Assembly: GCA_030019255.1 (NCBI GenBank)
Contig: JASEFK010000007.1
Coordinates: 31,613-95,612 of the forward strand
Length of the DNA stretch: 64,000 nucleotides
Origin: Actinomycetota bacterium
GTDB taxonomy: Bacteria; Actinomycetota; Geothermincolia; Geothermincolales; RBG-13-55-18
Direction: 5' to 3'
Shown here: piece by piece, positions 18,792-27,889 of the stretch
Position numbering within the stretch: the stretch's first letter is position 1
How the letters are laid out: each line of letters starts with the position of its first letter
Made by a program: the position numbers and the translations under genes
The notes under the pieces: generated by a model
Seen by the model: the letters and a program-made list of their open reading frames with translations, nothing else
Database searches by the model: none
Told to the model about the DNA's origin: nothing

Positions 18792-19652
18792 CTAACTCGA
18801 GGGCTCTGCTCCTTCCCGTTCCCGCGGCCGACCGGGGTCACCGCCCGCTCTCTCCTCCTGCAGGGAGTCCTCCACCGCTTCCCGTATCAGCTCCTCCCAC
18901 TCGCCGTCGGGAATCCCTCCCTTCCCTCCCGAGGACCACCAGGCGAAGTACTCCCGGTTCCCGTCCGCCCCCGGCGGACGGGAGGGCGCCAGCCCACGCA
19001 GGACCAGGCCCAGCTTCCGTCCTTCCCGCAATACTTCCCGCAGCACCTCCCGATGAACTGCGGGGTCGCGGACCACGCCACCCTTGCCCACCTTCGCCCG
19101 CCCCGCTTCGAACTGGGGCTTGACCAGGGCCACCAGGTCGCCCCCGGGACGTAGTATATCCCGCAGGACCGACAGCACCTTGCGCAGGGATATGAAGGAG
19201 AGATCCGCCACCACCAGGTCGGGGGCGAAGGGTAGGTCCTCCGGGCGCAGGTGGCGGACGTTCCGCCCTTCCATGACCGTCACCCGGGGATCCCGCCTGA
19301 GATCCCAGTGCAGGAGGCCCTTCCCCACGTCCAGGGCCACCACCTCCGAGGCTCCGCTCCGGAGGAGGCAGTGGGTGAAGCCGCCGGTGGAGGAACCCAC
19401 GTCGAGGGCCCGCTTCCCCTCCACGCGGAGGCCGAACCTCTCGAGGGCCCCTTCCAGTTTCTCCCCTCCCCTGGAGACGTAACGGGGACGGGAGCGCACC
19501 AGAACCCGGTCTCCGGGGCGCACCCTGGTGCCCGCCTTGAGGACTTCACCCCTCCCCTCTATCTCCACCTCTCCGGCCATGATGGCCAGCCGGGCCTTCT
19601 CCCGGGAGGGGAAGTAGCCCTTGTCCACCAGCCAGCGGTCTAGTCTTTCCAT
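18792..19652 (-). CDS. tlyA: TlyA-family rRNA 2'-O-methyltransferase
   Basis: 286 residues. The N-terminal S4 RNA-binding domain (ERLDRWLVDKGYFPSREKA) is followed by an RrmJ/FtsJ methyltransferase domain: RALDVGSSTGGFTHCLL is the SAM-binding motif I, DLVVADLSFISLRKV motif IV, and LVALVKPQFEAG carries the catalytic Lys. In mycobacteria TlyA methylates both 16S and 23S rRNA; here the same role is inferred. ATG at 19652 with AGGAG. Between dxs and nadK on the same strand. Confidence 0.93.
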   Translation of the reverse strand: MERLDRWLVDKGYFPSREKARLAIMAGEVEIEGRGEVLKAGTRVRPGDRVLVRSRPRYVSRGGEKLEGALERFGLRVEGKRALDVGSSTGGFTHCLLRSGASEVVALDVGKGLLHWDLRRDPRVTVMEGRNVRHLRPEDLPFAPDLVVADLSFISLRKVLSVLRDILRPGGDLVALVKPQFEAGRAKVGKGGVVRDPAVHREVLREVLREGRKLGLVLRGLAPSRPPGADGNREYFAWWSSGGKGGIPDGEWEELIREAVEDSLQEERAGGDPGRPREREGAEPSS

Positions 19653-19730
19653 TAGCTCCTGCCGCGTCCCGCGCCGTCCCCGGCGGGCCGCTGTGGGAGA
19701 ACGGCACGGTGCCGTCAGCTCCCGCCTGTC

Positions 19731-21617
19731 TCAATCCTCGCTCCCCAGGCCCCGTAGCACCGCGCCGGCCACGGAGGGTGCGTCCAGGCCCAGCGAAGCG
19801 AGGAGCTCCTCCACCTTTCCATGTTCCACGAAACGGTCCGGCAAGCCCAGGCGCACCAGCCGGCAGCCGGCCTCCTCCTCCTTGAGCAGGGTGGCCACCG
19901 CCTCCCCGAATCCCCCGTGGAGCACGTTCTCCTCCAGGGTGACCAGGAGGCGGCGCTTTTCCGCCCGTTCCCTGACCATATCCTCGTCCAGGGGCTTGAC
20001 GAAGCGGGCGTTCACCACTTCCGCCTCCACGCCGCGGCGAGCCAGCATCTCCGCCGCTTCCAGGGCGATTCCCACCATCCGTCCCACGGCGATGATGGTC
20101 ACCTCGCCCTCCCCCTCCCGGACCACCCGGCTGCGCCCTATCTCCAGAGGCCTCGGCCGGGAATCCACCCGCTGCGAGCTCCCGCTTCCCCGGGGATAGC
20201 GGATGGCCACCGGGCCCTTCAACTTGAGGGCCGCCCACATCATGTCCCGCAGCTCCTCCTGGTCGGCGGGGGCCATGACCGTCATGTTGGGGAGAAGGCG
20301 CAGGTAGGAGAGGTCGAAGGCCCCGTGATGGGTGGGCCCGTCCTCGCCCACCAGGCCGGAGCGGTCCAGGGTGAAGATCACTGGGAGGTTCTGCAGGCAC
20401 ACCTCCTGCACCAGCTGGTCGAAGGCCCTCTGCAGGAAGGTCGAATAAATGGACACTACCGGCCGGTACCCCCCCAGGGCCAGCCCGGCTGCTAGGGTCA
20501 CCGCGTGCTGTTCGGCTATGCCCACATCGAAAAAGCGGCTGGGATACAGGGCAGCGAAGTCGTCCAGGCCGGTGCCCAGCTTCATGGCCGCGGTGATGGC
20601 CACCAGTCGGGGCTCCTCCCGCGCCATCTCGCACATCACCCTGCCGAAGGTCTCCGTGAAGGTGGGATTGCCTCCGCCCCCCTTGAGCTCCCCCGTTTCC
20701 ACCTCGAAGGGTCCCACGCCATGATAAAGGTCCGGTTCCCTCTCCGCAGGAGGGTATCCCTTTCCTTTGCGGGTGACGACGTGAATGAGCACCGGGCCCT
20801 CCACCCCCCGGGCCAGGCTGAGGTCCTTTTCCATGGCCCGGATGTCGTGGCCGTCCACCACCCCCACATACTTGATTCCCAGTTCCTCGAAGATGAACTC
20901 GGGGATGAGAAAGTTCTTGACCCTCTCCTTGAGGGAATGGATGAAGCGATCGGTAGGCGCACCGACCAAGGGCACGCTCTCGATGAGTTCCTTGATCCCT
21001 CCCTTGACGCGCACGTAGCGGGGATTCAGCCGCAGCTGGGTGAGGTAGGTGGACATGGCGCCCACGTTGCGGGAGATGGACATCCCATTGTCGTTGAGCA
21101 CGATGATTAGGTGCTTTTTCAGGGCCCCGGCCTGGTTCAGGGCCTCGTAGGCCAACCCCCCGGTGAGGGCTCCGTCGCCGATGACCGCCACCACCTCGTA
21201 GTCCTCCCCGCTGAGGTCCCGGGCCAAGGCCAGACCCAGGGCATAGCTGATGGCCGTGCTGGCGTGCCCGGCGTCCACCACGTCGTGGGGGCTTTCGTCC
21301 CTGCGGGTGAATCCGCTGCAGCCACCCCGGCTCCTGAGGTTTCGGAAGGCCTCCCGGCGCCCGGTGACCAGCTTGTGGGCATAGCTCTGGTGTCCCACGT
21401 CCCAGACTATGCGGTCCCGGGGGCTTTCGAACACCCGGTGCAGGGCCAGGGTCAGCTCCACCACCCCCAGGCTGGGAGCCAGGTGACCCCCGCAACGGGC
21501 GGCGGTCTCCACGATGACCGACCTTATCTCCTCGGCCAGGATCTCCAGTTCCCGGTAATCGAGGCCCTTGAGGTCCGAGGGCCCGGAAAGCGAATCCAGC
21601 AGCGGGGTGGACCTCAC
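19731..21617 (-). CDS. dxs: 1-deoxy-D-xylulose-5-phosphate synthase
   Basis: First enzyme of the MEP isoprenoid pathway; condenses pyruvate and glyceraldehyde 3-phosphate using thiamine diphosphate. 628 residues. VIGDGALTGGLAYEALNQAG is the TPP-binding GDG-N motif, VWDVGHQSYAHK an N-terminal signature, and GEDGPTHHGAFD the pyrimidine-domain loop with the catalytic His. GTG at 21617 preceded by GGAGGGGGAG and overlapping the xseB-like stop by four bases. The xseB-dxs-tlyA arrangement matches many Gram-positive genomes, though the usual ispA between xseB and dxs is absent. Confidence 0.97.
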   Translation of the reverse strand: MRSTPLLDSLSGPSDLKGLDYRELEILAEEIRSVIVETAARCGGHLAPSLGVVELTLALHRVFESPRDRIVWDVGHQSYAHKLVTGRREAFRNLRSRGGCSGFTRRDESPHDVVDAGHASTAISYALGLALARDLSGEDYEVVAVIGDGALTGGLAYEALNQAGALKKHLIIVLNDNGMSISRNVGAMSTYLTQLRLNPRYVRVKGGIKELIESVPLVGAPTDRFIHSLKERVKNFLIPEFIFEELGIKYVGVVDGHDIRAMEKDLSLARGVEGPVLIHVVTRKGKGYPPAEREPDLYHGVGPFEVETGELKGGGGNPTFTETFGRVMCEMAREEPRLVAITAAMKLGTGLDDFAALYPSRFFDVGIAEQHAVTLAAGLALGGYRPVVSIYSTFLQRAFDQLVQEVCLQNLPVIFTLDRSGLVGEDGPTHHGAFDLSYLRLLPNMTVMAPADQEELRDMMWAALKLKGPVAIRYPRGSGSSQRVDSRPRPLEIGRSRVVREGEGEVTIIAVGRMVGIALEAAEMLARRGVEAEVVNARFVKPLDEDMVRERAEKRRLLVTLEENVLHGGFGEAVATLLKEEEAGCRLVRLGLPDRFVEHGKVEELLASLGLDAPSVAGAVLRGLGSED

Positions 21618-21772
21618 TTCTCCCCCTCCAGTTCCGCCCCCAGGCCTTCCGCTTCCTCCACGGCTTCCTCCATCAGGTCCACGGCCGCGTCAGCGTCCTC
21701 CTCGCGGTCCAGCGCTTCCATTTTTTCCCTTATGGCCCTCAAGCGGCTCGAAAAATCGGCATTCTCCGTCAA
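21614..21772 (-). CDS. xseB: Minimal XseB-like protein (exodeoxyribonuclease VII small subunit)
   Basis: 52 residues, starting MTENADFSSRLRAIREKMEA and continuing as an acidic two-helix hairpin with VDLMEEAVEEAEGLGAEL, which resembles the second helix of XseB. It is shorter than the usual 70-85 residues. The TTG start at 21772 follows GGAGGTG and GAGGTG, and the stop overlaps the dxs GTG by four bases, so it is translated with dxs. The assignment rests on position (xseB normally precedes ispA-dxs-tlyA) and helical pattern; no xseA is present in the window, so activity as an exonuclease subunit is unproven. Confidence 0.6.
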   Translation of the reverse strand: MTENADFSSRLRAIREKMEALDREEDADAAVDLMEEAVEEAEGLGAELEGEK

Positions 21773-22060
21773 CACCTCAGCACCTCCCGTTCCATGACCG
21801 CCGGCAACCTTACGACTCTCGGCGCCCCCTTCGAGGGGACCGCTCGCCCTTCACTATTCTATTCCCTTGCCCGGGCCTTATCACCTGCAGCGACTCCAGG
21901 CACCGCATCACCGGAGGGTCGGCCTCTCGGGTCCACACGCGCAGGTCACGCGCTGTATGACGTTGAAATATTGTATGATGTTCACGGTCCGGCCGCGGGC
22001 CTAGGCGATTCCCGGCCCTCCAGCCGGGAACGCAGAACCCCGATCCGAAGGTCAACGGCG

Positions 22061-23362
22061 GTGGAAGAAAAGGACGGGATACTTCAGCACACCGTCTCCG
22101 CATCCCGGGAGTCGAGATCCAGGCGGTGGGAGAAGAGCATCGCCTGGCCCGCCCGGCACCTGGCGGCGGACATCGGGCCCCGCCCTCCGGGAAGCAGGGG
22201 CGAGAACCGTGCGGCCCGCTTCGTGCGGCGGGAGCTCGAGGAAATGGGTTTCCAGGTCGAGGTCCAGGATTTCCGCACCCCCGTCACCACCGCCTGGGGA
22301 AAGGCCCTGGACCGACTGCTCATCGTGGTGGGTGCTCTCCTCTTCCCGTTGAACGGGCATCTCTCCTACGCCTTAGTGGCCGGCGGGTTTCTCGCCTTCC
22401 TCCTCGAACGCTACGGACGGAGCCCCTTTTTCTGGATAGCGCCCCTCGGACGTTCGGAGAACGTCGTGGCCAGGGCGACACCTGCCAAGGAACCGGAGGT
22501 CCGCCTGGTGCTCATGGCCCACCTGGACAGCCACTGGAGCGCCTTTTATTACCGTCCCGGCCTCGTCTCCTTCTACCGCCCGTTCCGCGCCGCGGACACG
22601 GCGTCCCAAGGACTCCTGTTCATCATCTTCACCCTGGCTTACGGGGGGCGTCTTCTGAGCATGGACCCTTCGAAGCTGGGCTTCTTGTGGCGGACGGGAC
22701 TGGTCACCTCCGCCGTCCCCTTCCTGTCCATGCTGGCACTTTTTTCCAAGGCGGTCTCCGGCCGCTCCTCCCCGGGCGGGAACCACAACGGCTCTGGGGT
22801 GGCCCTCCTCCTTGAGCTGGCCCGCGCTTATTCCCGCCACCAGCCTCACGCTGCGGAGCTGTGGTTCGCCTTCACCGGCGCCTCGGAGACCAACGGCCGG
22901 GGAGCTCGTGTGCTGGTCCGCCGACACCGCCGGGAACTGCGCGGCGCCTATTTCCTGGTCCTGGAAGGGGTGGGGCGGGGCTTTCCGGCCTGTCGCTTGA
23001 AGGAGGGGCCTTTCCCGGGGTTCCATGCCGACCGGCGCTTGCTCAGGCTGGCCCGCTATATCATCGAGTCCTATGCCCACTACAGCGGCGGCATGTCCTC
23101 GAACCGCCTTTATCCCGGGGAGACCTTCCACCTCCTCTCCCGCGGCCACCGGGCCATGACCGTCACGGGCAGGGAAGAGACGTCCGTCCCCCGTTTCTGG
23201 AGGTGGGAACGGGACGACCAGGCCAACGTGGACCCCCGGAACCTCAGGTTGGCGCTGGATTTCGTCCGCGCCCTGGTGGATGCCGCGGATCACGGCGGCT
23301 TGCGTCGCGGAAGGCTCGGGGCGCGAGGCGTAAGGAAAAGGACGAACCGGGAAAGGCACTGA
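22061..23362 (+). CDS. Membrane-associated M28-type peptidase-like protein
   Basis: About 433 residues. The opening resembles M28 aminopeptidases (RHLAADIGPRPPGSRGENRA), and LVLMAHLDSHWSA gives the first metal His-x-Asp. The next ligand motif, normally near DDNASG, reads GGNHNGSGVALLLEL, and the catalytic Glu-Glu position reads GASETNGRG, so at least one metal ligand and one Glu appear replaced. Hydrophobic segments (LLIVVGALLFPL, LVAGGFLAFLL, GLLFIIFTLAYGG, AVPFLSMLALF) are interleaved, suggesting a membrane-embedded enzyme. Start uncertain: GTG 22061 is used because the family similarity begins soon after; the frame is open back to 21794. Divergent from xseB-dxs. Confidence 0.7.
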   Translation: MEEKDGILQHTVSASRESRSRRWEKSIAWPARHLAADIGPRPPGSRGENRAARFVRRELEEMGFQVEVQDFRTPVTTAWGKALDRLLIVVGALLFPLNGHLSYALVAGGFLAFLLERYGRSPFFWIAPLGRSENVVARATPAKEPEVRLVLMAHLDSHWSAFYYRPGLVSFYRPFRAADTASQGLLFIIFTLAYGGRLLSMDPSKLGFLWRTGLVTSAVPFLSMLALFSKAVSGRSSPGGNHNGSGVALLLELARAYSRHQPHAAELWFAFTGASETNGRGARVLVRRHRRELRGAYFLVLEGVGRGFPACRLKEGPFPGFHADRRLLRLARYIIESYAHYSGGMSSNRLYPGETFHLLSRGHRAMTVTGREETSVPRFWRWERDDQANVDPRNLRLALDFVRALVDAADHGGLRRGRLGARGVRKRTNRERH

Positions 23363-23380
23363 ACCCCAGGGTGGGGTTTC

Positions 23381-23860
23381 CTATCTCTTTCTTCTCCTCC
23401 GGCGCGGGCCGCGCCGGCGCAAGCCCTTTCTTCCTCCCCACCAGGCGGAGGCCAGGAAGGTAAGAACCAGGCCACTGGTGGTGAGGAGGCGCTCCCATGC
23501 GCCTCTGCCCGCCGAAAGGCCGTACCAGGCTTTCCAACTTCCCCCTTCCGCCAGGGAGTAGATGAACCCCAACCCGAAAAAGACCGCCGCGTAGCAGGCG
23601 AAGGACTCCAGGCCCCGGGAGAGGGAGCGGCCCAGGCTGTGGCGGCTCCAGAACCAGGGGGGAAGGGCGCAGAGCAGGAGGTAGGCCAGGATCGCCAGGG
23701 TCACCAGCAAGGTATCCCTTACCCCCAGCAGCTGCCGGGACAGGTTCTCGTCCAGGTACCCGTGTACCAGGTAGCGGTAGAGGAAAAACAAGAGGAGATA
23801 GTAAAGGACAACGCGCAGGGAATAAGGCACCCTGCTCCAACGGGAGGCGGTTCCGGCCAT
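23381..23860 (-). CDS. Small membrane protein of unknown function
   Basis: 159 residues with about four transmembrane helices (VVLYYLLLFFLYRYLV, LLVTLAILAYLLLCALPP, FACYAAVFFGLGFIYSL, LLTTSGLVLTFLASAWW) and a highly basic C-terminus of alternating Arg and Lys. No family recognised. The ATG at 23860 has GAGAGG just upstream. It ends 18 bp from the end of the M28-like gene (convergent) and follows the YjbQ gene by 46 bp on the same strand. Confidence 0.65.
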   Translation of the reverse strand: MAGTASRWSRVPYSLRVVLYYLLLFFLYRYLVHGYLDENLSRQLLGVRDTLLVTLAILAYLLLCALPPWFWSRHSLGRSLSRGLESFACYAAVFFGLGFIYSLAEGGSWKAWYGLSAGRGAWERLLTTSGLVLTFLASAWWGGRKGLRRRGPRRRRRKR

Positions 23861-23906
23861 ATGCCTCTCTTTCCCGCGAGTCCGGCGGTCCCCGGCGACC
23901 CGTCCC

Positions 23907-24326
23907 TCACTCGCCCATGACCTGGACGATGAGGACCCGGCGCCGGGGCCGATTGTCGAAATCCACGAAGGCGATCTGCTGCCAGGTCCCCAGGATGAGC
24001 CGCCCCTCCCGAAAGGGGACGCTGAGGGAGGGCCCCACCAGGGAGGCCCGCACGTGGCTGTACCCGTTGCCGTCGCCCCAGGTCCGGTCGTGGTGATAGG
24101 CCCCTTCCCTCGGCGCCAGCCGCTCGAAGGCCTCTCCTAAATCCCGCACCAGGCCGGGCTCGTATTCCAAGGTCATGACCCCTCCGGTGGACCCGGGCAC
24201 GAAGACGGTTACCAGCCCCTCGCGGAGCCGGGAACCGGTGAGGCTCTCCTGTACCTTTCCGGTGATGTCGATTATCTCCGATCCACCCCGGGTGGAAAGC
24301 TCCAGGCTGGTGGTGTAGACGGGCAT
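23907..24326 (-). CDS. YjbQ family protein (UPF0047)
   Basis: 139 residues, the family length. FVPGSTGGVMTLEYEPG and YHHDRTWGDGNGYSHVRASL are the conserved blocks, with the His-rich pocket, and LGTWQQIAFVDFDNRPRRR ends the fold. Members have been described as having weak thiamine-phosphate synthase activity, but their physiological role is not established. ATG at 24326 with a GGGGG run about eight bases upstream. Follows the ACT-domain gene by 16 bp. Confidence 0.9.
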   Translation of the reverse strand: MPVYTTSLELSTRGGSEIIDITGKVQESLTGSRLREGLVTVFVPGSTGGVMTLEYEPGLVRDLGEAFERLAPREGAYHHDRTWGDGNGYSHVRASLVGPSLSVPFREGRLILGTWQQIAFVDFDNRPRRRVLIVQVMGE

Positions 24327-24342
24327 CGTCGTACCCCCGCGC

Positions 24343-24774
24343 TCATATCCGGTAGACGTCCTCCTCGCGCATCACCGTGAACCCGCTTCCCTGCAGGGCC
24401 TGGATGGCCCGGTCTATCTGCTCCACGCGGAAGACCACGATGGCGCTCTCCCCGCTCTTCTCCACGAAGCAGTACAGGTATTCGATGTTCACGTTGGCCT
24501 CGTAAAGGGGAGCCAGGACTCCCGCCAGCCCTCCCGGGCGGTCCGGAACCTCGACGGCGATGACCTCCGTCTCGCTCACCGTGAAGTTTTCCTCCGTGAG
24601 CACCCTCACCGCTCTGTCCGGGTCGTTGACGATGAGCCTCAGAACGCCGTAATCGGCGGTCTCGGCTATGGCCAGGGCGCGGATGTTGACCTCCGCCTCG
24701 GCCAGGCACTTGCAAACCTCGTATAACCTTCCGGACTTGTTCTCCAGGAATACGGAAACCTGCCTAACCTTCAA
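24343..24774 (-). CDS. Two-ACT-domain protein
   Basis: 143 residues made of two ACT domains in tandem: VSVFLENKSGRLYEVCKCLA opens the first and VIAVEVPDRPGGLAGVLAPL the second. ACT domains bind amino acids or similar small ligands and commonly regulate enzymes. Its gene lies 11 bp after the PaaK-type ligase, an arrangement common for this pair, so it may sense an aromatic amino acid or aryl acid. The start is a TTG at 24774 with AGGAGGT seven bases upstream; longer open frame upstream is the shadow of the ligase gene. Confidence 0.88.
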   Translation of the reverse strand: MKVRQVSVFLENKSGRLYEVCKCLAEAEVNIRALAIAETADYGVLRLIVNDPDRAVRVLTEENFTVSETEVIAVEVPDRPGGLAGVLAPLYEANVNIEYLYCFVEKSGESAIVVFRVEQIDRAIQALQGSGFTVMREEDVYRI

Positions 24775-24785
24775 CCCGGTACCTC

Positions 24786-26084
24786 CTACATCTTCCGCCT
24801 GTCTATTACCCTCACCGCCTTGCCCTCGCTGCGCTGAATGGAACGGGGCTCCATGAGCCGGACCTTGACGCTCACCCCCAGGTAGCTCTGGACTTCGTCG
24901 GCGATGCGGCGTTCCAGTTCCTCCAGCTTCTTTATCTCGTCCGAGAAGACCTCCGGGGAGACCTCCACCTGGACTTCCAGCACGTCCAGGTTCTCCACCC
25001 GGTCCACCACCAGCTGGTAGTGGGGGCTGAGGCCGGGGATCTGCATGAGCACCGCCTCCACCTGGGAGGGGAAGACGTTGACCCCCCGGATGATGAGCAT
25101 GTCGTCGGTGCGTCCGGTGATCCTCCTCATGCGCACATGGGTGCGCCCGCAGGGGCACGGGGAGACGTCCAGGGCGGAGATGTCCCGGGTGCGGTAACGC
25201 AGGAGGGCCAGGCCCTCCTTGTTGATATTGGTGAAGACCAGCTCCCCCCTCTCTCCGGGAGGAAGGCTCTCCCCGGTATCCGGGTCGATGATCTCGGGGA
25301 TGAAGCAATCCTCGAAGACGTGCAGTCCGTTCTTCTCCCCGCACTCTATGGAAACACCGGGACCCACCACCTCGGAGAGACCGTAGATGTCGTGGGCGGA
25401 GATTCCCAGCGTCTCCTCGATCTGTACGCGCATCTCGTCGGTCCAGGGCTCCGCACCAAGAATACCCGCCTTGAGTTTTATCATGTCCCTGGTGACCCCC
25501 ATCTCCTTCATGACCTCGGCGATGTTCAAGGCGTAGGAGGGGGTGCAGCAGAGGATCGTGCTTCCAAAATCTACCATAAGGCGGATCTGCCGCTTGGTGT
25601 TGCCCCCGGACATGGGCAGAGCGGTGGCCCCCAGCATCTCCGCCCCGTAATGCAGCCCCAGGCCCCCGGTGAACAACCCGTACCCGTAGGCCACGTGCAC
25701 GATGTCGTCGGGGGTCCCCCCGGCGGCCACGATGGTCCTGGCCACCAGGTCCGCCCACACCTTTATGTCGTTGGCCGTGTACCCCACCACGGTGGGCTTG
25801 CCGGTGGTGCCGGACGAGGCGTGGATGCGGACGATATCCCGCATGGGCACGGCGAAGAGGCCGAACGGGTAATGGTCCCTGAGGTCGTCCTTGGTGGTAA
25901 AGGGCAGCTTCTTGAGATCGGACAGGTTCCGGATGTCCCCTGGCGAATATCCCACCTCATCCAGTTTTTTCCTGTAGAAAGGCACCTTCTCGTAGAGGCG
26001 GTCCACCGTCTCCCTCAGGCGCTGCAGCTGGAGTTCCTCCAGCCTTTCCCTGTCCAGGACCTCCACCGGGTTGAAGTACTCCAT
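24786..26084 (-). CDS. paaK: Phenylacetate-CoA ligase family protein
   Basis: ATP-dependent activation of phenylacetate or a related aryl acid to its CoA thioester. 432 residues, family length. [16 protein letters not shown] is the AMP-binding P-loop, [13 protein letters not shown] the second adenylation motif, RYRTRDI the Asp/Arg motif, and [11 protein letters not shown] the hinge and C-terminal domain. In anaerobes such ligases often pair with indolepyruvate:ferredoxin oxidoreductase; none is in the window. ATG at 26084 after GAGGGGAG. Forms a unit with the ACT and YjbQ genes. Confidence 0.9.
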   Translation of the reverse strand: MEYFNPVEVLDRERLEELQLQRLRETVDRLYEKVPFYRKKLDEVGYSPGDIRNLSDLKKLPFTTKDDLRDHYPFGLFAVPMRDIVRIHASSGTTGKPTVVGYTANDIKVWADLVARTIVAAGGTPDDIVHVAYGYGLFTGGLGLHYGAEMLGATALPMSGGNTKRQIRLMVDFGSTILCCTPSYALNIAEVMKEMGVTRDMIKLKAGILGAEPWTDEMRVQIEETLGISAHDIYGLSEVVGPGVSIECGEKNGLHVFEDCFIPEIIDPDTGESLPPGERGELVFTNINKEGLALLRYRTRDISALDVSPCPCGRTHVRMRRITGRTDDMLIIRGVNVFPSQVEAVLMQIPGLSPHYQLVVDRVENLDVLEVQVEVSPEVFSDEIKKLEELERRIADEVQSYLGVSVKVRLMEPRSIQRSEGKAVRVIDRRKM

Positions 26085-26194
26085 GTCCTCTCCCCTCTTT
26101 CTCCAGCCGTGGACTACGGGTTATTTTACCAGATGGCCCCGGCGCCGTGGGGCCGGAAAGGTCCCCTGGCATCCGCTCCAGCCGGACGCTCGCC

Positions 26195-27889
26195 CTATCC
26201 TGACCTGCGGCGCACCAGGAGGGAGCCCAGGGCCAGGAAGAAGAGTCCGAAGCCAAGGAGCGCCAGCCATTCGCCGAGCACGCCGGCCGCCCCCTCCCCC
26301 CGCAGCATGACGCCGGAAAGGGCCTCCACGGCGTAGGTCAGGGGGATGGCGCGGGCCAGGCCCCGCATGATGGAAGGCATGAGGTTCAGCGGGAAGATCA
26401 TCCCGGCGAGGAATATCAGGGGGAAGCTGACCAAAAGACCGAGGATGACCGCGCCGGCTACCTGGCGCGCGAAGGCGGCCAGCACCAGGCCTATCCCGAT
26501 GCAGGAGAGGGAGGAAATGGCTATGGTGGCCAGGGCCAGGAAAATATTGGAGGCAAAGGCCCGAAAGACGGCCACCGCCAGGACGAGCATCACCGCCGAC
26601 TGCACGAACACGATGCCCGCCGCCATGAGGAGCTTGGACCCCACCAGGGCCAGGGGGCCCATGTCGGTCAACCGCAGGCGCACCCGCATCCCCTCCTCGT
26701 CCTCCAGGACCATGAGGATGGCCCCGCAGAGCACCCCGGTCCAGAGCATGGACAGGGCGATGAGTGAGGGTACCACCGCGTCCTTGGCGGCCAGGGGCCT
26801 CCCGGCCACGGAGGTTATCCTGAGTTCCACCGGGAGAGCAGTACCCTTGAGGTAATCGGCGGCTTCCCCGATGTCCTCGATGACCGTGTCCGCCAGCCCG
26901 ATTCCCTCCTCCAGGCGTGCCCTCAGCTCGGGGTTGTCGGCCAGTTTCTCCCGTATGCGTTCCAGGTCCTCCCGGATGCGGGAGAGGCCCACCACCTGTG
27001 TCCCGAAGAAATCGCCCCCCTCCACCAGGACCCGCAGGCCGGCCACAACGGCCCGCATCTTCTCCTCCACCACCCTCTCGCTGACCCGGGAGAGGAACCC
27101 CCGCACCGCGGTCTCGGCGAACTCCGCCTTCACCAGGCTGGACTGGTCCAGTACCACCTCCACCTCGGCCACCTTTTCCAGAGTCTTGAGGCGCCGGACG
27201 AATCCGGGCGGGAGCACGAGGACCGCGTCCACGCGCCCCTCCCGGAGGTCCTCCATGGCACTGCCCCGGTCCGGGTAATCCTTCACTTCCACCACCTCGC
27301 GGGAGAAATCCCGCACCAACCCCCCGGAGTCGTAGGACCGCCCATCCACCCACAGGGACTCGCCCAGGTAGGGATAGGCAGCGGAGGGCACGCCCACCAG
27401 GAGCCCGCCTCCCGACGTTCTCAGCTCCTCCAGGGCCTCCTCGCCGGAATCCCGGTAGCGTACTTCCCCCGCGGAGGTCTCCAGGTCGTCCAGCAACCAA
27501 TCCAGTACCCCGCTATCCACTCGGTGGCCCAACCAGCGTGGTTCAGAGTCCTCCTCCACCGCCGCCGTGACCAGGTTCAACTCCCCACCCTCCAGACCTT
27601 CCAGGGCTTGGTCCAGGGAGGCGAGGGCGGTGGACCCTTCCGCTTCCCGGCGCACGGTCCTCTCCAGGCCAGAGGGTTGCCCGGTGGGCAGTATCCACCA
27701 GAGGACCTCCACCCCTTCCGGGCGGTCCAGGTCCACCACCCCCAGGGGAACGGGCCGCCCGCTCTCCTGGAAGGCGGCCCCGATGACGCCCATGATCAGG
27801 AAGGGATAGACGATCAGCACCGCGAGGAGGAGTCGGTTGCGGTATATGAGTTTCCAGTCCTTGGAAATCAGGGTCCTCCAGCCCTTCAC
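26195..27889 (-). CDS. ABC-2 type transporter permease
   Basis: 564 residues. One N-terminal transmembrane helix (LLLAVLIVYPFLIMGVIGAAF), a large extracytoplasmic domain of about 330 residues that includes the helical stretch IREDLERIREKLADNPEL, and then five or six C-terminal helices (SLIALSMLWTGVLCGAIL through LLGFGLFFLALGSLL). This is the layout of ABC-2 exporters of the YhgE/Pip or drug-efflux type. The GTG start at 27889 overlaps the ATPase stop by four bases. Substrate unknown. Confidence 0.85.
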   Translation of the reverse strand: MKGWRTLISKDWKLIYRNRLLLAVLIVYPFLIMGVIGAAFQESGRPVPLGVVDLDRPEGVEVLWWILPTGQPSGLERTVRREAEGSTALASLDQALEGLEGGELNLVTAAVEEDSEPRWLGHRVDSGVLDWLLDDLETSAGEVRYRDSGEEALEELRTSGGGLLVGVPSAAYPYLGESLWVDGRSYDSGGLVRDFSREVVEVKDYPDRGSAMEDLREGRVDAVLVLPPGFVRRLKTLEKVAEVEVVLDQSSLVKAEFAETAVRGFLSRVSERVVEEKMRAVVAGLRVLVEGGDFFGTQVVGLSRIREDLERIREKLADNPELRARLEEGIGLADTVIEDIGEAADYLKGTALPVELRITSVAGRPLAAKDAVVPSLIALSMLWTGVLCGAILMVLEDEEGMRVRLRLTDMGPLALVGSKLLMAAGIVFVQSAVMLVLAVAVFRAFASNIFLALATIAISSLSCIGIGLVLAAFARQVAGAVILGLLVSFPLIFLAGMIFPLNLMPSIMRGLARAIPLTYAVEALSGVMLRGEGAAGVLGEWLALLGFGLFFLALGSLLVRRRSG

